Below are positions 1 to 8,644 of a DNA stretch of 64,000 bases, piece after piece; the first letter of the stretch is position 1; every line of letters starts with the position of its first letter. A program made the position numbers and the translations under genes. Source of the DNA: a virus; IMG/VR virus record IMGVR_UViG_3300036715_002842, positions 41,576 to 105,575 of that record. The stretch is one strand, 5' to 3'. The notes under the pieces were generated by a model. That model ran no database searches. It was given only the letters and a program-made list of their open reading frames with translations, and was not told the DNA's origin.

Positions 1-2442
1 AATCGAGTACGGAGAAGTTCCACCGGTCGGCTGGAGATTGAAGGTTGCGGTGCTGGTGTAAGATGGGGCAACGAAGGTGGTTGTCAGTAAGCTACCACTA
101 CCAGATCCGCCTGCCTTCGCGGGAATCGTTACGGGAATGATGCGTGTAGCAGACTGACTCATCGGAAGACTGCTATCCACTACTCGAACCTCTACTATAC
201 CGTTGAGGCCGGAAGCTGGAACGCTTGGAACCGAGATGATCTCTCCATTCAGTACCGCGTTTGTGATGTCAGAGTTTAGCAGGGTGTAAGTGTAGGGTCC
301 CATACCGCCAGAGACTGAAAGGTTGAAGTTGAAGAAGTCCACGTTCAGTGGGTAGGTAACCTCTTCCGGTCCGATCGTAAGTGGAAGGGGAACGCTACCA
401 GATGGTGGGGGTGCTGGTAGTGGGGTATCGGTCATGAAGTTGATTGCGACGGAAGCAAGACGGTTTCCGGAATCCGGTGGGCTGGAAATCTGGAGGAACT
501 GGTACTTGTTGTTTGGAACCTCGAACCGATAGAGCATCTTCGAATAGTTGTTGTCGAATGTGAGTGGTGTAAGGGTCAGGGTCCCAGCGCTATCGTACTG
601 AGAGATTGAAACATCTGGTGGATTGGTGGAGTCCAGAGTGTTGAAGTTTACTTCCATCAGGTAGGAACCCTTCAGGAAGTAGATTGGTCTCGACTGATAG
701 ATACTGCTGTAGATGCCTTCGAGTACAGTGAACGTTGAAGTCTCTGGATTGAAGGATACAGGGTTCGTAAAGTCTTCGTAGAACAGATCCTTTGAAACTT
801 TCTGAACCCCGATTTTCTGAATTCTGGTATCGTACACCTTGCTCGTTGTGCCGCGGTTGGTTACCAGGATGGTTGCCAGCTGAATGAGATTTGCCTTGTT
901 CGCAAGACTCTGGGTCATCAGAATTGTGGTATCCGTTGGCATGTTCGAAGAGGAAGAGTCGATTGAGATCTTCGTTATCGAGGTGTAGGACTTGACAGTT
1001 GGTACCCACTGCCCAGGGTAACGGGTAGTCTGTAGAGCCTTGAGATCCGTTGTGACCGGAACGGTAAAGTTGGCACCTGTACCGGTGTTTATGACGGTCA
1101 GGTTCTCCGTAACGGTCTCAGTTCCATTCTTGCCCTCGATCTTGAGGACCACGGACATGGAGGCTGGTACTACGAAGTTTCCAAGCGCAAGATTCAAGGT
1201 GCCAGTCTGAGGAAGGAAGACCTCACTGAACGCATTGTTGCTGAGCTTGTAGAAGTTGGTCTGGAAGACTGGGATCGGATCCAGGACCAGGACTCCGTAG
1301 GTATCGGAGTACATGTCGTACCGATTCGATACCCCGGAGAGTGCCTGAGTGTTGAATTCCTGGGACTGAAAGCTAGGAAGAACACCAGAATCCGTCACGA
1401 AGTACTCAAAGTCGATGGCACCCTCAATCTGGAGGATGAACTCGTTCCCCTGCTGGAGTGTAACGGTTCCGGCATGAATGACCAGGCACTTGACGGTGAG
1501 GGGTTCTGCGATGATCGCGTTGGAGTAAACGGTCACTACGCGATTGATTCGATCGTACTTGAAGTTATGGAAGGTTCCAGATCCTTCTCTAACGCTCAGT
1601 ACGTGGGCAGCACCATTCGTGATTGTGAAGGTTGCCGGGGCATTCCCACCTACGTTCGTATCGATGGAAAGAGGTGGAATGGAAATCTCCACCAGATCCC
1701 CGTAGTGGTTTGAGTTCTGGTAGGTCGAAACAACACCCACGAGACCATTCTGGGTCCAGTACGAAAGGCCCGGAAGGGTTTCCAGGTCCATCATACTCAT
1801 TCCGTGTGGGTTGTTCGTGCTGGCTCTTCCAGTTCCTAAGAGGGATCGATGGGTTACATCTTCCCAGGTGAACCAAGGCCTCGTAGTAATCGGAGAAGTG
1901 GATTCGATGTATGATGGAGTGATGTCGGTCTGCTTTGTGAACTCACCCAGTACGATGGTGTAATCCAGATCTGTGTTGGAAAGGAACTGGTATTCGTTCA
2001 TTGCCAGAAGCTGGATCTCGAAAGCCATCCCCAACTCAATCGGCTCTACAATTTCTGTTGCCACATTGTAGCGGGTTTCCATCGTAACGTTCGGAATCAT
2101 TCTCACTACCAGAACGTAGGAGAGATCCAGCTCATCCACATTCACAGCGAAAGCGATCTGTGTAGCGGTAAGCAATTCGAAAACGTAACCACTACGGAAG
2201 ATTGCTTTGCCAGGTTCGATCTGGAACGTGGTGGAATCCGAAAGGGAAACGGACAAGGGACCAGCATTTGAAACTGGATTTGTGGTCGAGAAGATTCCTG
2301 GGGTGATGCAGGCTTCGAAGATCTTGTCGAACTTCGATTTATAGATATCCTGAACAGTGTTCAAGTCTTCCGGGTAGAGGTTGCCCTCGTGGAAGACTCG
2401 GTCAGTTAGAATCTGGGTGTTGGTGAGTCTGACTGCTTGCAT
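1..2442 (-). CDS. Tail/fibre-type structural protein, 3' end outside the window
   Basis: An uninterrupted minus-strand frame runs from an ATG at 2442 to the window edge (814 codons, no stop seen), so the C-terminus is missing. The start follows an AGGGAT ribosome binding site, 9 bases after the stop of the gene at 2452. The N-terminus (MQAVRLTNTQILTDRVFHEG) is followed by a long, Ser/Thr/Asn-rich, beta-rich sequence with few Cys or Lys, typical of phage fibre or baseplate-attached proteins. Around residues 690-760 a segment resembles putative Ig-like (He_PIG type) repeats, with GPYTYTLLNS followed by a G..SVP.VPASG pattern. Virion role is inferred from composition and size; I cannot say whether it is fibre or baseplate. 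Confidence 0.7.
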   Translation of the reverse strand, partial: MQAVRLTNTQILTDRVFHEGNLYPEDLNTVQDIYKSKFDKIFEACITPGIFSTTNPVSNAGPLSVSLSDSTTFQIEPGKAIFRSGYVFELLTATQIAFAVNVDELDLSYVLVVRMIPNVTMETRYNVATEIVEPIELGMAFEIQLLAMNEYQFLSNTDLDYTIVLGEFTKQTDITPSYIESTSPITTRPWFTWEDVTHRSLLGTGRASTNNPHGMSMMDLETLPGLSYWTQNGLVGVVSTYQNSNHYGDLVEISIPPLSIDTNVGGNAPATFTITNGAAHVLSVREGSGTFHNFKYDRINRVVTVYSNAIIAEPLTVKCLVIHAGTVTLQQGNEFILQIEGAIDFEYFVTDSGVLPSFQSQEFNTQALSGVSNRYDMYSDTYGVLVLDPIPVFQTNFYKLSNNAFSEVFLPQTGTLNLALGNFVVPASMSVVLKIEGKNGTETVTENLTVINTGTGANFTVPVTTDLKALQTTRYPGQWVPTVKSYTSITKISIDSSSSNMPTDTTILMTQSLANKANLIQLATILVTNRGTTSKVYDTRIQKIGVQKVSKDLFYEDFTNPVSFNPETSTFTVLEGIYSSIYQSRPIYFLKGSYLMEVNFNTLDSTNPPDVSISQYDSAGTLTLTPLTFDNNYSKMLYRFEVPNNKYQFLQISSPPDSGNRLASVAINFMTDTPLPAPPPSGSVPLPLTIGPEEVTYPLNVDFFNFNLSVSGGMGPYTYTLLNSDITNAVLNGEIISVPSVPASGLNGIVEVRVVDSSLPMSQSATRIIPVTIPAKAGGSGSGSLLTTTFVAPSYTSTATFNLQPTGGTSPYSI

Positions 2443-2451
2443 CGGTTATCC

Positions 2452-3399
2452 CTAGAAGTCTACTTTGTGGTCCGACTGCTTTACGTTCTTGAGATGCTGA
2501 TCTTGTAGTTTCAAGGAGAAGGCTCCAATTCGAAGAGCCTTCCCTTGATAGATTCTATCCCCGTCTCCCTCACCATGAGGACCTGACAACTGAAGAATCT
2601 GGAAAATCTCTGGTCTGGAACTGTATAGCTTCACGCCCAGAAGATTCGTCTTGATCGTGATGATGTAGTTCTGACCCATGTGAACTACCATTGGAAGATC
2701 GTGGGCCAAGATCATCTTACCTGGGGTGTTGGAGATCTGGAGCTTCTCGTAACCTGGGATGAATCTGATGGACTCGTACTCAACCTCAAAGCTGAGGGTG
2801 TACCGATAAGCACGTTCAACGTTCGAATCCTGCTGGAAGTCCCTTGAAAGGACTTCTGATTGGGTGTATTCTTGTGGGAGAATGATTTGGCTGTTGCTCG
2901 CATCTCCGTAGATCACGTTCTGGTAATACTCTGGGAGATGTTGGAGGAAAATCTCATTCAACAGTTTCGCGAGCTTGTTGGTCGACTGCTCCTGCGAGGT
3001 CTCTGCCGTGAGGGTAACGGAGTACTTTCCAATGTTCCTCTTCTGCAAGCAGTTCGACTGATTACCCGCGACGGAGTGCTCAACTGCGATACCCAAACCA
3101 GTCTTGATCACCCTAGGACTTCCAACCTGGATAATAATGGCCGGCTCTCTGCGGAAGACGTAGGTCGAGAGATTGTAGATATTGATTTTCTGTTGCTTGG
3201 TATTGACCGGATCGATAGCGTATCCATCTGCGAATGGAGACTGCTCAGTGAACAGGTTGCGATGCTTTCCATTTACGCTGAAGAACCAGGTCAGAACCTC
3301 TTTAAGAACCAGCGTAAGTACGGAAGATTCCTCTTCGACCGGCTGAGTCGCTTTGCTCTCTACGTTACTTCTTGGGACGGATGAGAATGGAGATGCCAA
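2452..3399 (-). CDS. Probable tail/baseplate protein, unknown family
   Basis: 315 aa. The frame is open further upstream to an ATG at 3588, but that part would overlap the divergent gene at 3499. The TTG at 3399, preceded by a strong GGGGAGG five bases away, is the better start. The protein is mixed alpha/beta with no recognisable catalytic motif. It sits directly upstream of the large structural gene on the same strand (9-base gap), suggesting one tail operon. The stop is TAG and is followed two codons later by an in-frame TAA. I do not recognise the family. Confidence 0.6.
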   Translation of the reverse strand: MASPFSSVPRSNVESKATQPVEEESSVLTLVLKEVLTWFFSVNGKHRNLFTEQSPFADGYAIDPVNTKQQKINIYNLSTYVFRREPAIIIQVGSPRVIKTGLGIAVEHSVAGNQSNCLQKRNIGKYSVTLTAETSQEQSTNKLAKLLNEIFLQHLPEYYQNVIYGDASNSQIILPQEYTQSEVLSRDFQQDSNVERAYRYTLSFEVEYESIRFIPGYEKLQISNTPGKMILAHDLPMVVHMGQNYIITIKTNLLGVKLYSSRPEIFQILQLSGPHGEGDGDRIYQGKALRIGAFSLKLQDQHLKNVKQSDHKVDF

Positions 3400-3498
3400 G
3401 TGTACCTCCCCATTATTGTAACCGAAACCCCTGAATTCTCCTCTTTTGAAAACTAAACGAACCTGGTGGACTAGGTTATCTCTTTTAGGAGTAGTTCT

Positions 3499-3984
3499 AT
3501 GGATCAAGACTACTTGGACCAGTTCGGGACACTGTTGAAAGAGGCCGGTACCCCTCTCGGCAAGATGAAGGTTCTCCAAGAATTTCATCTCTACAGAGCA
3601 AACATGATGAAGATGGAGAAATATGCCAAACGGGCCAGACCCCTAACTCAGAAGATTCCGGAACCAGAGGATTTGGTTGGGATCAAGTTCGATGAGCAAT
3701 CACATATTCGAGAACAGAATTTTGCGAAATTAAAGCTGCCTGACCAGTACCCTTACGTGATGGACCAGATCTGGAAGATTTCAAAGAATGGTTACATGAG
3801 GGTAGTGGTGATGCAAGATCACGATTACGCAGAGATCACCTTTCACAAGTGGAACGATGTAGTACTGAAATACCTACCATACGAGAGAAAGAAAACCATT
3901 CATCCCCGGACCGCAGAAGCTCTTACAGAGAAGTTCTCCAAGCTGGGTGCCCTCCTAATTTATAGTCAATCAATCGAGAGCTGA
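3499..3984 (+). CDS. Unknown protein coupled to RuvC-like gene
   Basis: 161 aa, charged and probably mostly helical (Lys/Glu-rich, for example MKMEKYAKRAR around residues 37-47). It has no motif that I recognise. The ATG follows TTAGGAGTAG. Its TGA stop overlaps the ATG of the RuvC-like gene (TGATG), so the two are probably translationally coupled. It diverges from the tail gene at 3399; the roughly 100 bases between must hold promoters for both directions, but I see no clear -35/-10 pair there. Confidence 0.65.
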   Translation: MDQDYLDQFGTLLKEAGTPLGKMKVLQEFHLYRANMMKMEKYAKRARPLTQKIPEPEDLVGIKFDEQSHIREQNFAKLKLPDQYPYVMDQIWKISKNGYMRVVVMQDHDYAEITFHKWNDVVLKYLPYERKKTIHPRTAEALTEKFSKLGALLIYSQSIES

Positions 3985-4520
3985 TGAGAATTCTTGGGCT
4001 GGATCCTGGATCTGTGAACTTTGGGTACGCAGTAGTAGACGTTGACGATGAATACTCCTATCTGAAGGACACCTACGTAGAAGTACCAACGGTCCTTGAA
4101 CATGGACTACTCAAGAACATCCCCGGGTACTTTGCGAATAACGATCTGGATTCCGCACTCCTTCGTATCTGCGTTCAGGAGCTTCAAGAGATCTGCCTTC
4201 GTCATTCTGTTGATCGGATCGCAATCGAACGTTGGATGGGTCGAGGTACGTTCATGCCGGGTTGGGTTGAGCGCCTGAACCATATTATTGGAGCCATGCT
4301 CTATTCGAGCCCCATCCCGATCAAGGCTATTACCGCGGCTTCGTGGAAAACTAGAATTTTAAAGCGTTATGGAATTAAGTCCACCAAGACACTGGTTGGA
4401 TCCGTCAAGTCCGAGCATGCGGGAGATGCGGTCATGCAGGCCACCTATCTCCACGAGCTGGAACTGGAAGCCCTTCTGAAAAGCCGAAAGGCTGCGGCTC
4501 GAAAATCTAAGAAGAAGTGA
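3984..4520 (+). CDS. RuvC-like Holliday-junction resolvase
   Basis: 178 aa, the usual size of a RuvC protein. The RNase H-fold acidic residues are in place: D7 in RILGLDPGS at the N-terminus, E82 in RIAIERW, and H145 plus D148 in the C-terminal EHAGDAVMQA motif. Enzymes of this family cut four-way junctions with metal ions; in phages they resolve recombination intermediates before packaging. The helical segment IPIKAITAASWKTRILKRYG (112-131) matches the region before the last catalytic helix in RuvC. It is coupled to the gene before and followed 34 bases later by queE. Confidence 0.85.
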   Translation: MRILGLDPGSVNFGYAVVDVDDEYSYLKDTYVEVPTVLEHGLLKNIPGYFANNDLDSALLRICVQELQEICLRHSVDRIAIERWMGRGTFMPGWVERLNHIIGAMLYSSPIPIKAITAASWKTRILKRYGIKSTKTLVGSVKSEHAGDAVMQATYLHELELEALLKSRKAAARKSKKK

Positions 4521-4531
4521 GAAATCGAAGG

Positions 4532-4538
4532 TTACAAT
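4532..4538 (+). promoter_or_regulatory. Possible late-type -10 element before queE
   Basis: TTACAAT lies directly before the ribosome binding site GAGGAG of queE. It resembles the TTAWAAT motif found in the same position before the tail sheath and other genes. No -35 box is evident. Confidence 0.3.
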
Positions 4539-4554
4539 TGAGGAGACCCACACC

Positions 4555-5322
4555 ATGAACTACCCAATTACTGAAATCTTCCACTCTATTCAGGGAGAAG
4601 GCGCTAATGCAGGTCGTAGCGCAACCTTTATTCGTCTTGCAGGTTGCAACTTAGCCTGCACAGTGACAATTGAAGGGAAAGAGTATCCTTGCGATGAACC
4701 GCTTCACGACGATGCCAACGCCAAGAAACAGATGAGCGTTGCAGATATTCTAGAGCAGGTGAATGCCTTTGGTCCGGTAGAGGTAATTGTTATTACTGGT
4801 GGTGAGCCCACTCTCTACGATCTCAAACCCCTAACGGACGCGCTTAACAGTGATCAGGTCACCTGGCGTCATGAAGTTAATCGTCTCCACCCTCTCACTG
4901 GTTATGTTCGTGCCAGGGGCATTGCAGGTCTTCTTGGCGGTGTTGCGAATGGCCCACTGATTTGCATGGAGACCAATGGGACCTTGAAGCTCCGAGGTGA
5001 CATCGACTTCATTAGCCTTTCTCCCAAGCCTGCGCGCTTCGGTAAAGGTGGAAAGAGGATTCCGGTCCTTGATGAGATGATCGAGAAGGCTGGGGAGATC
5101 CGAATCGTAGCCGGATGGGATACCGCGGATGAGGTCCAGTCCAAGATTGAAGACTACTTCTTCAAGACCAGCGGCCAGATTTTCATCAGTCCACTAACGA
5201 AATTCCCTGGTAATCTTTTGATCCAGGAGACTGCTGAGATGGCAGTTGAGCTGGTAAAATCAAATGCCAGAAAGGGAATTCGCTTGAGTCTTCAGACGCA
5301 TAAGTGGATGCAAATTCGGTAA
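4555..5322 (+). CDS. queE: 7-carboxy-7-deazaguanine synthase (QueE), radical SAM
   Basis: 255 aa. The N-terminus ITEIFHSIQGEG and GRSATFIRLAGC are hallmarks of QueE; VIVITGGEPTLYD, CMETNGT and SLSPKP follow in the expected order. QueE converts 6-carboxytetrahydropterin into 7-carboxy-7-deazaguanine, the precursor of preQ0. The cluster cysteines are C31, C35 and C46, so ten residues separate the second and third cysteine instead of the usual two; the insert ends in CDE where most QueE proteins have CDT. A further insert of roughly 30 residues (around 90-120) precedes the CMETNGT motif. With folE (34929) and dpdA (41544) this supports deazaguanine DNA modification. The start has a GAGGAG site. 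Confidence 0.93.
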   Translation: MNYPITEIFHSIQGEGANAGRSATFIRLAGCNLACTVTIEGKEYPCDEPLHDDANAKKQMSVADILEQVNAFGPVEVIVITGGEPTLYDLKPLTDALNSDQVTWRHEVNRLHPLTGYVRARGIAGLLGGVANGPLICMETNGTLKLRGDIDFISLSPKPARFGKGGKRIPVLDEMIEKAGEIRIVAGWDTADEVQSKIEDYFFKTSGQIFISPLTKFPGNLLIQETAEMAVELVKSNARKGIRLSLQTHKWMQIR

Positions 5323-5676
5323 AAGATTTCTCTACCCCCTCTGGGCTATTTGCCCGGATAATTGAGTCCAAGATCCATCAAGGATGACTCGATGCTGGTC
5401 ACCACCTTAGGCACTTTCAGAAACCCGTGTAAAATAACGGAGATTCGAGGTACCACGGGTCAAATGGTGGTTGGTATTCTATCCGTTAAGAGTATTACTT
5501 TCTACCATTTGAGGAAAGTTCTAAAGGGCAATTTTCTGGGTGACTTTGCATTTTCAAAGTTCCTCAAAAAATTGAGCCTTGATTTTTCTTCGAGACCCGG
5601 TAAATTAGTAGTATATGTTCCCCAGAGGCCCCGGCTCCCCCACCTTCTCTACTGCCCCACTTTCTAGAGGTGCTTA
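5323..5676 (+). other. 354-base stretch without a convincing gene
   Basis: A TTG-initiated frame (5362-5667) exists but has no ribosome binding site and unlike-protein composition, so I do not call it. The stretch holds a small GGGC/GCCC hairpin near 5343-5355 and a promoter candidate at 5579-5606; the rest shows nothing I can name. Confidence 0.5.
5579..5606 (+). promoter_or_regulatory. Promoter candidate for gene 5677
   Basis: TTGATT (5579-5584), a 16-base spacer, and TAAATT (5601-5606). The spacer length equals that of the other TTGACA promoters in the window. It lies about 70 bases before the ATG at 5677. Confidence 0.45.
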
Positions 5677-6768
5677 ATGCGCTTGCTGATGTTCCGGTCT
5701 CAACTCACACCTCAGGGGATAACATTCGTACCTCGTGAGGGTGAGCCGGCGCGATATAGCATCTTCCAGGACATCCACGACTACATCAAGATGAGCACTG
5801 AGAGTCTTCTCCATCCTCAGGCGGCGGTCGATCTGGTCATGGACAGCATCGCTCTACGTATCCTGCACCTGCCTCAGGCTCCGGACCACAAGGAGATCTA
5901 CAGCAGTCAGTGCACCATCCGTAAGACCAATGCGGATACCGGGAACGAGTGGTATGAGAAGACCCGGGACTTCAAAAACAAGTTTATGTATTGCATCAAC
6001 TTCAACCGTATATCTCGTGCAGCGGAAGAAGCGATTGACAATCCGAAGAAGACCCTCATCTCTATTGCCAGCTTCTGGGATGTTTCCGAATACGAACTGG
6101 AACAGATTCTGAACTGGTATTACGAAACCGGACAGCAGCTCTACGGTGCCAAGGACCAGCGCCCTGAGTGGTGGGGGCAGCGCATTGATGAGGTTGCCCG
6201 CTACAAGGCTCTGGAATTTGAGTTCGTCAAGCAGGTGAACAAGAAACTGGCTACCCCGGCCTTCAGCTACCTCGTGGACTTCTACGAGTCCAGAGAATCC
6301 ATCGTCCAGGACTTGATGCGAGAAGCCTGGCGCGCAGTTCTGGATACTTCCCACAAGCCGGAGCTTGATACCCTTCGCATGGGTAAGACCTACATCAATA
6401 CGGTCATCCATCACGTGGCCCAGAGCTACACCAAGCACCATGGGAAGCAGGCTTACAACAAGCAGAACGATACTTACGAGACCATCGAGTTCTCTCTTCT
6501 GAGTGAACCGGACATGGATGAGTCCAAGCACTTCTTCCTGGCCCACGAGGTAAGTGAGTATCACGAAATGGAAGTCTTCCATACCCTCGACAAGGTTCTG
6601 GCTGACAATGAGATGACCCTGGTGCGGGTCCTCACTGGTGATCTGGAGAGTCCGGAATTCGAGAGTTACGCCTCGGGAATGTCCAGTCGTAGGATTGCGG
6701 CCTTCACCTTCTTCAAGGTGGACGCTGAGAACCTGCGGGACAAGTTCGGATACCTGTTCCACAGCTAA
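5677..6768 (+). CDS. Unknown protein; C-terminal half weakly sigma-factor-like
   Basis: 363 aa; start ATG after TAGAGGTGC. No catalytic motif is visible. The C-terminal half has the outline of a sigma-70 family protein: a helical stretch YINTVIHHVAQSYTKHH (about 233-249) like the end of region 2, then a linker. A final helical block with LADNEMTLVRVLTG and a GMSSRRIAAF motif resembles the helix-turn-helix of region 4. The match is by eye and could be chance. If true it could be the factor recognising the TTAAAAT-type late elements. It is followed by a hairpin and a small membrane-protein gene. Confidence 0.55.
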   Translation: MRLLMFRSQLTPQGITFVPREGEPARYSIFQDIHDYIKMSTESLLHPQAAVDLVMDSIALRILHLPQAPDHKEIYSSQCTIRKTNADTGNEWYEKTRDFKNKFMYCINFNRISRAAEEAIDNPKKTLISIASFWDVSEYELEQILNWYYETGQQLYGAKDQRPEWWGQRIDEVARYKALEFEFVKQVNKKLATPAFSYLVDFYESRESIVQDLMREAWRAVLDTSHKPELDTLRMGKTYINTVIHHVAQSYTKHHGKQAYNKQNDTYETIEFSLLSEPDMDESKHFFLAHEVSEYHEMEVFHTLDKVLADNEMTLVRVLTGDLESPEFESYASGMSSRRIAAFTFFKVDAENLRDKFGYLFHS

Positions 6769-6773
6769 GTTCA

Positions 6774-6815
6774 AAAACCTCCAACCTTCTACTAAAATAG
6801 GTGGAAGGAGGTTTT
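6774..6815 (+). promoter_or_regulatory. Hairpin that buries the RBS of gene 6817
   Basis: A perfect 9-bp inverted repeat, AAAACCTCC (6774-6782) with GGAGGTTTT (6807-6815), starts a few bases after the stop of gene 5677. Its right arm is the ribosome binding site of the next gene (AAGGAGG, ATG at 6817). It can act as a terminator for 5677, as an RBS-occluding element, or both. A TAAAAT motif (6793-6798) lies in the loop. Confidence 0.55.
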
Positions 6816-6816
6816 C

Positions 6817-7194
6817 ATGGTCTGGTTTAAAAAACCTTCACCAGTTGGAGTTAAGAAAGAGCACTCCAAAAACGTGGAAACTCTACTTTCGATGGTTCCG
6901 CACCCAATTCGTGCCCTCAAAGAACTCATTAGTCCCGGCGGTCCAAGTGTGGCCACTCTGGTTACCCTCACGACTTGCATGTGCTTGAACGTTGAGTGCC
7001 TGATACTTGTGTGGTTCCGCGCCAAGTGGAACCAGCCAGTGACTGCGGAGCTTACGATCATAGCCGGTATGCTAAGCGCGCTCATTGGCTACGTGTACCA
7101 TCGCTACAAGTCCTCGGAAGAGAGAACCGCGGCTCACAAGCCGAAAAGATCAACGGATAAGAACCCTCTTACGCGTGCAGAGGATAAGGGTTAG
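6817..7194 (+). CDS. Small two-helix membrane protein, holin-like in outline
   Basis: 125 aa. Two hydrophobic segments are seen, about residues 42-65 (rich in Val, Leu, Thr and Cys) and about 74-95 (LTIIAGMLSALIGYVY). A basic, charged C-terminal tail follows (KPKRSTDKN). Two-helix proteins with charged tails are common among holins, but nothing specific proves this, and no endolysin gene is adjacent. It has a very strong ribosome binding site (AAGGAGG) that is part of a hairpin. The stop is TAG. Confidence 0.6.
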   Translation: MVWFKKPSPVGVKKEHSKNVETLLSMVPHPIRALKELISPGGPSVATLVTLTTCMCLNVECLILVWFRAKWNQPVTAELTIIAGMLSALIGYVYHRYKSSEERTAAHKPKRSTDKNPLTRAEDKG

Positions 7195-7251
7195 AGTTAC
7201 TCGAAGGAGCGCTCTACCCCGTTAATCTCGGCAGCAATCACCGTTTGGCCT

Positions 7252-7530
7252 CTAACTAGCGAGCGGCAGCTTTTCAATTTCTGCCATGAATGAAGGTGGG
7301 GTTGTGAAAGCTGCCGCTCGAGGTATCTTAAAGTACGGATCGGTAAATCCGATGGCACCTTCAGAGATGGCATCCTTAATAAGGAACCGTGGAGTGTCCA
7401 GGATGACCAGAGTTTCGTTCTTCCACTCTTCCGGATACTCTAGAACGAACTGAGCAATAGCGTGCCCAGCTTGAGACATCTTTTGTCCGAAAGAAAGTTT
7501 TTCGTCGATCAGAATGTAGAGCTTAGTCAT
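7252..7530 (-). CDS. PTH2-like peptidyl-tRNA hydrolase family protein
   Basis: 92 aa from the ATG at 7530. The core KLYILIDEKLSFGQKMSQ, followed by AGHAIAQF, matches the opening strand and helix of the Pth2/Bit1 fold (basic residue, G-K and A-Q-x-x-H-A pattern). The C-terminal strands ISEGAIGFTDPYFKIPRAAA also fit. Pth2 releases peptides from peptidyl-tRNA; phage members are short and their activity is not established. Its start overlaps the stop of the gene at 7523 by 8 bases, so translation is probably coupled. A longer frame to 7599 would run deep into that gene and lacks an RBS. Confidence 0.65.
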   Translation of the reverse strand: MTKLYILIDEKLSFGQKMSQAGHAIAQFVLEYPEEWKNETLVILDTPRFLIKDAISEGAIGFTDPYFKIPRAAAFTTPPSFMAEIEKLPLAS

Positions 7531-7834
7531 CGCTTTCCTCGTCTTCATCGTTCTTCTTGATGAGATAGGGTTTGAGAGGGTCCATATAAATGACCCCATC
7601 CTTCTTGAACGCTTCCTCGATTGCAGACATGGGAAACTTGAAAGTGTAATAGTTGTCGTTACAACTGTAAGAACAACGGCAAGGATTCACTTCCCGAATA
7701 TTCGCGATAAGATGGTCACCCTCCATTCGAAATCCCTGCAACCTAAAGTTGCTGAAGAGCTTGGAGTGATAGAAGGCGTCCTTGAGCTTCTGTTCAAACT
7801 TCTTCGTGGCTTGAAGGGTTTCGGTGTAAGACAT
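7523..7834 (-). CDS. Unknown small protein with acidic tail
   Basis: 103 aa. The chosen ATG at 7834 has GGAGA at good distance; an in-frame ATG at 7870 has none. A CRCSYSC cluster (about residues 51-57) could bind metal. The protein ends in an acidic tail (NDEDEESDD). It overlaps the PTH2-like gene by 8 bases. No family recognised. Confidence 0.65.
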   Translation of the reverse strand: MSYTETLQATKKFEQKLKDAFYHSKLFSNFRLQGFRMEGDHLIANIREVNPCRCSYSCNDNYYTFKFPMSAIEEAFKKDGVIYMDPLKPYLIKKNDEDEESDD

Positions 7835-7924
7835 TGGAATTCTCCACAAGTTGTAAAAGTTGATTGACAAACCGGATATGCAGCTCCGTTAACATCCTCT
7901 TCAAAGGCTTGCTGTCTAACCTCT

Positions 7925-8098
7925 TCAGATTGTGGGATGGTAATCCTTTCCAGCAATCTTTACCCAGTTTGACATTCCAATCAAGAGGTGACCGTGCTGA
8001 GAAGGGGAGAAGGGGACTAGCCCCTTCCCATCACAGTGCAGACTTGGCTTAGACGATTCGAAGACCGTCCGGCAACCAAGACAGATCCACTCTTTCAT
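7925..8098 (-). CDS. 57-aa putative zinc-ribbon protein
   Basis: A short frame from the ATG at 8098, whose start overlaps the TGA of gene 8098-8544 (TGATG). It reads MKEWICLGCR and continues with S-L-H-C-D; C6, C9, H21 and C22 could form a small zinc ribbon. The sequence is protein-like to its end at HPTI. The coupling and Cys pattern support it; function unknown. About 90 bases follow before the next gene on this strand, and I see no further gene there. Confidence 0.6.
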   Translation of the reverse strand: MKEWICLGCRTVFESSKPSLHCDGKGLVPFSPSQHGHLLIGMSNWVKIAGKDYHPTI

Positions 8099-8544
8099 CA
8101 CTTCCCCTCTTGCATGTCGAGGAGGATCTGCGTACTCAGACCCTGCTGGAAGTCCAGAGTCTCCTTACGGAAACGCTTCTTCTCTTCCCAAGCGGCGATG
8201 TCCTCAGCAATCATTTCCTTCCATTCCGCGAGCTGGCGCTGAGAATAGTGGTCGGCTTGCTTGTGGAAGTAAGAACGGCTGGGATTCCGGTTGGGCTCGA
8301 TCTGCTCGAGGGTACGTCCACGGAGAAGGCAGTAAGCGATGTGCTTCGCTCTCCAATTCTGATCGTCGCAGCTGTAGAAGTTCTCGGGCTTGATTGCCAG
8401 GAGCTTGGCGCGAAGTTCTTCCTGTTGCTCCCCGGGAATGGAAGGCTTGAAGGTGGCATCGTAACGCCGTTCCCAATGCCTGCAAGCCACTTCGTGCTTG
8501 AGCTCTGCCTTGATGGTTGCGATCAGTTCTTTGTAAGTGGTCAT
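8098..8544 (-). CDS. Unknown helical protein
   Basis: 148 aa, Glu/Lys/Arg/Gln-rich and likely all-helical, with no recognised domain. The ATG at 8544 follows CGGAGAATCTA. Its last codons overlap the start of the 57-aa zinc-ribbon gene. The opposite strand also shows an open frame of similar length (8110-8547), but it lacks an RBS and the minus reading fits the coupled minus-strand gene series. Confidence 0.6.
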   Translation of the reverse strand: MTTYKELIATIKAELKHEVACRHWERRYDATFKPSIPGEQQEELRAKLLAIKPENFYSCDDQNWRAKHIAYCLLRGRTLEQIEPNRNPSRSYFHKQADHYSQRQLAEWKEMIAEDIAAWEEKKRFRKETLDFQQGLSTQILLDMQEGK

Positions 8545-8644
8545 TAGATTCTCCGAAATTTGAAAAGTTTGAGAAAAGGTTTTCGAATTTGGAGAATCAC
8601 TAAGGTGGGCGGTTCTACGTCATCGTAGGCTCCTTTACGAACAG

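Noticed and set aside
5362-5667. 101-codon plus-strand frame
   Set aside because: TTG start without RBS, unlike-protein composition, and it overlaps a promoter candidate.
5854-6774. 306-codon minus-strand frame opposite gene 5677
   Set aside because: Antisense shadow; start lies at the terminator hairpin and no RBS is seen.
7195-7250. tRNA-like sequence on the minus strand (AGAGCGCTC region)
   Set aside because: A D-arm-like piece is present, but there is no matching acceptor stem or T-arm with the TTCRA motif.
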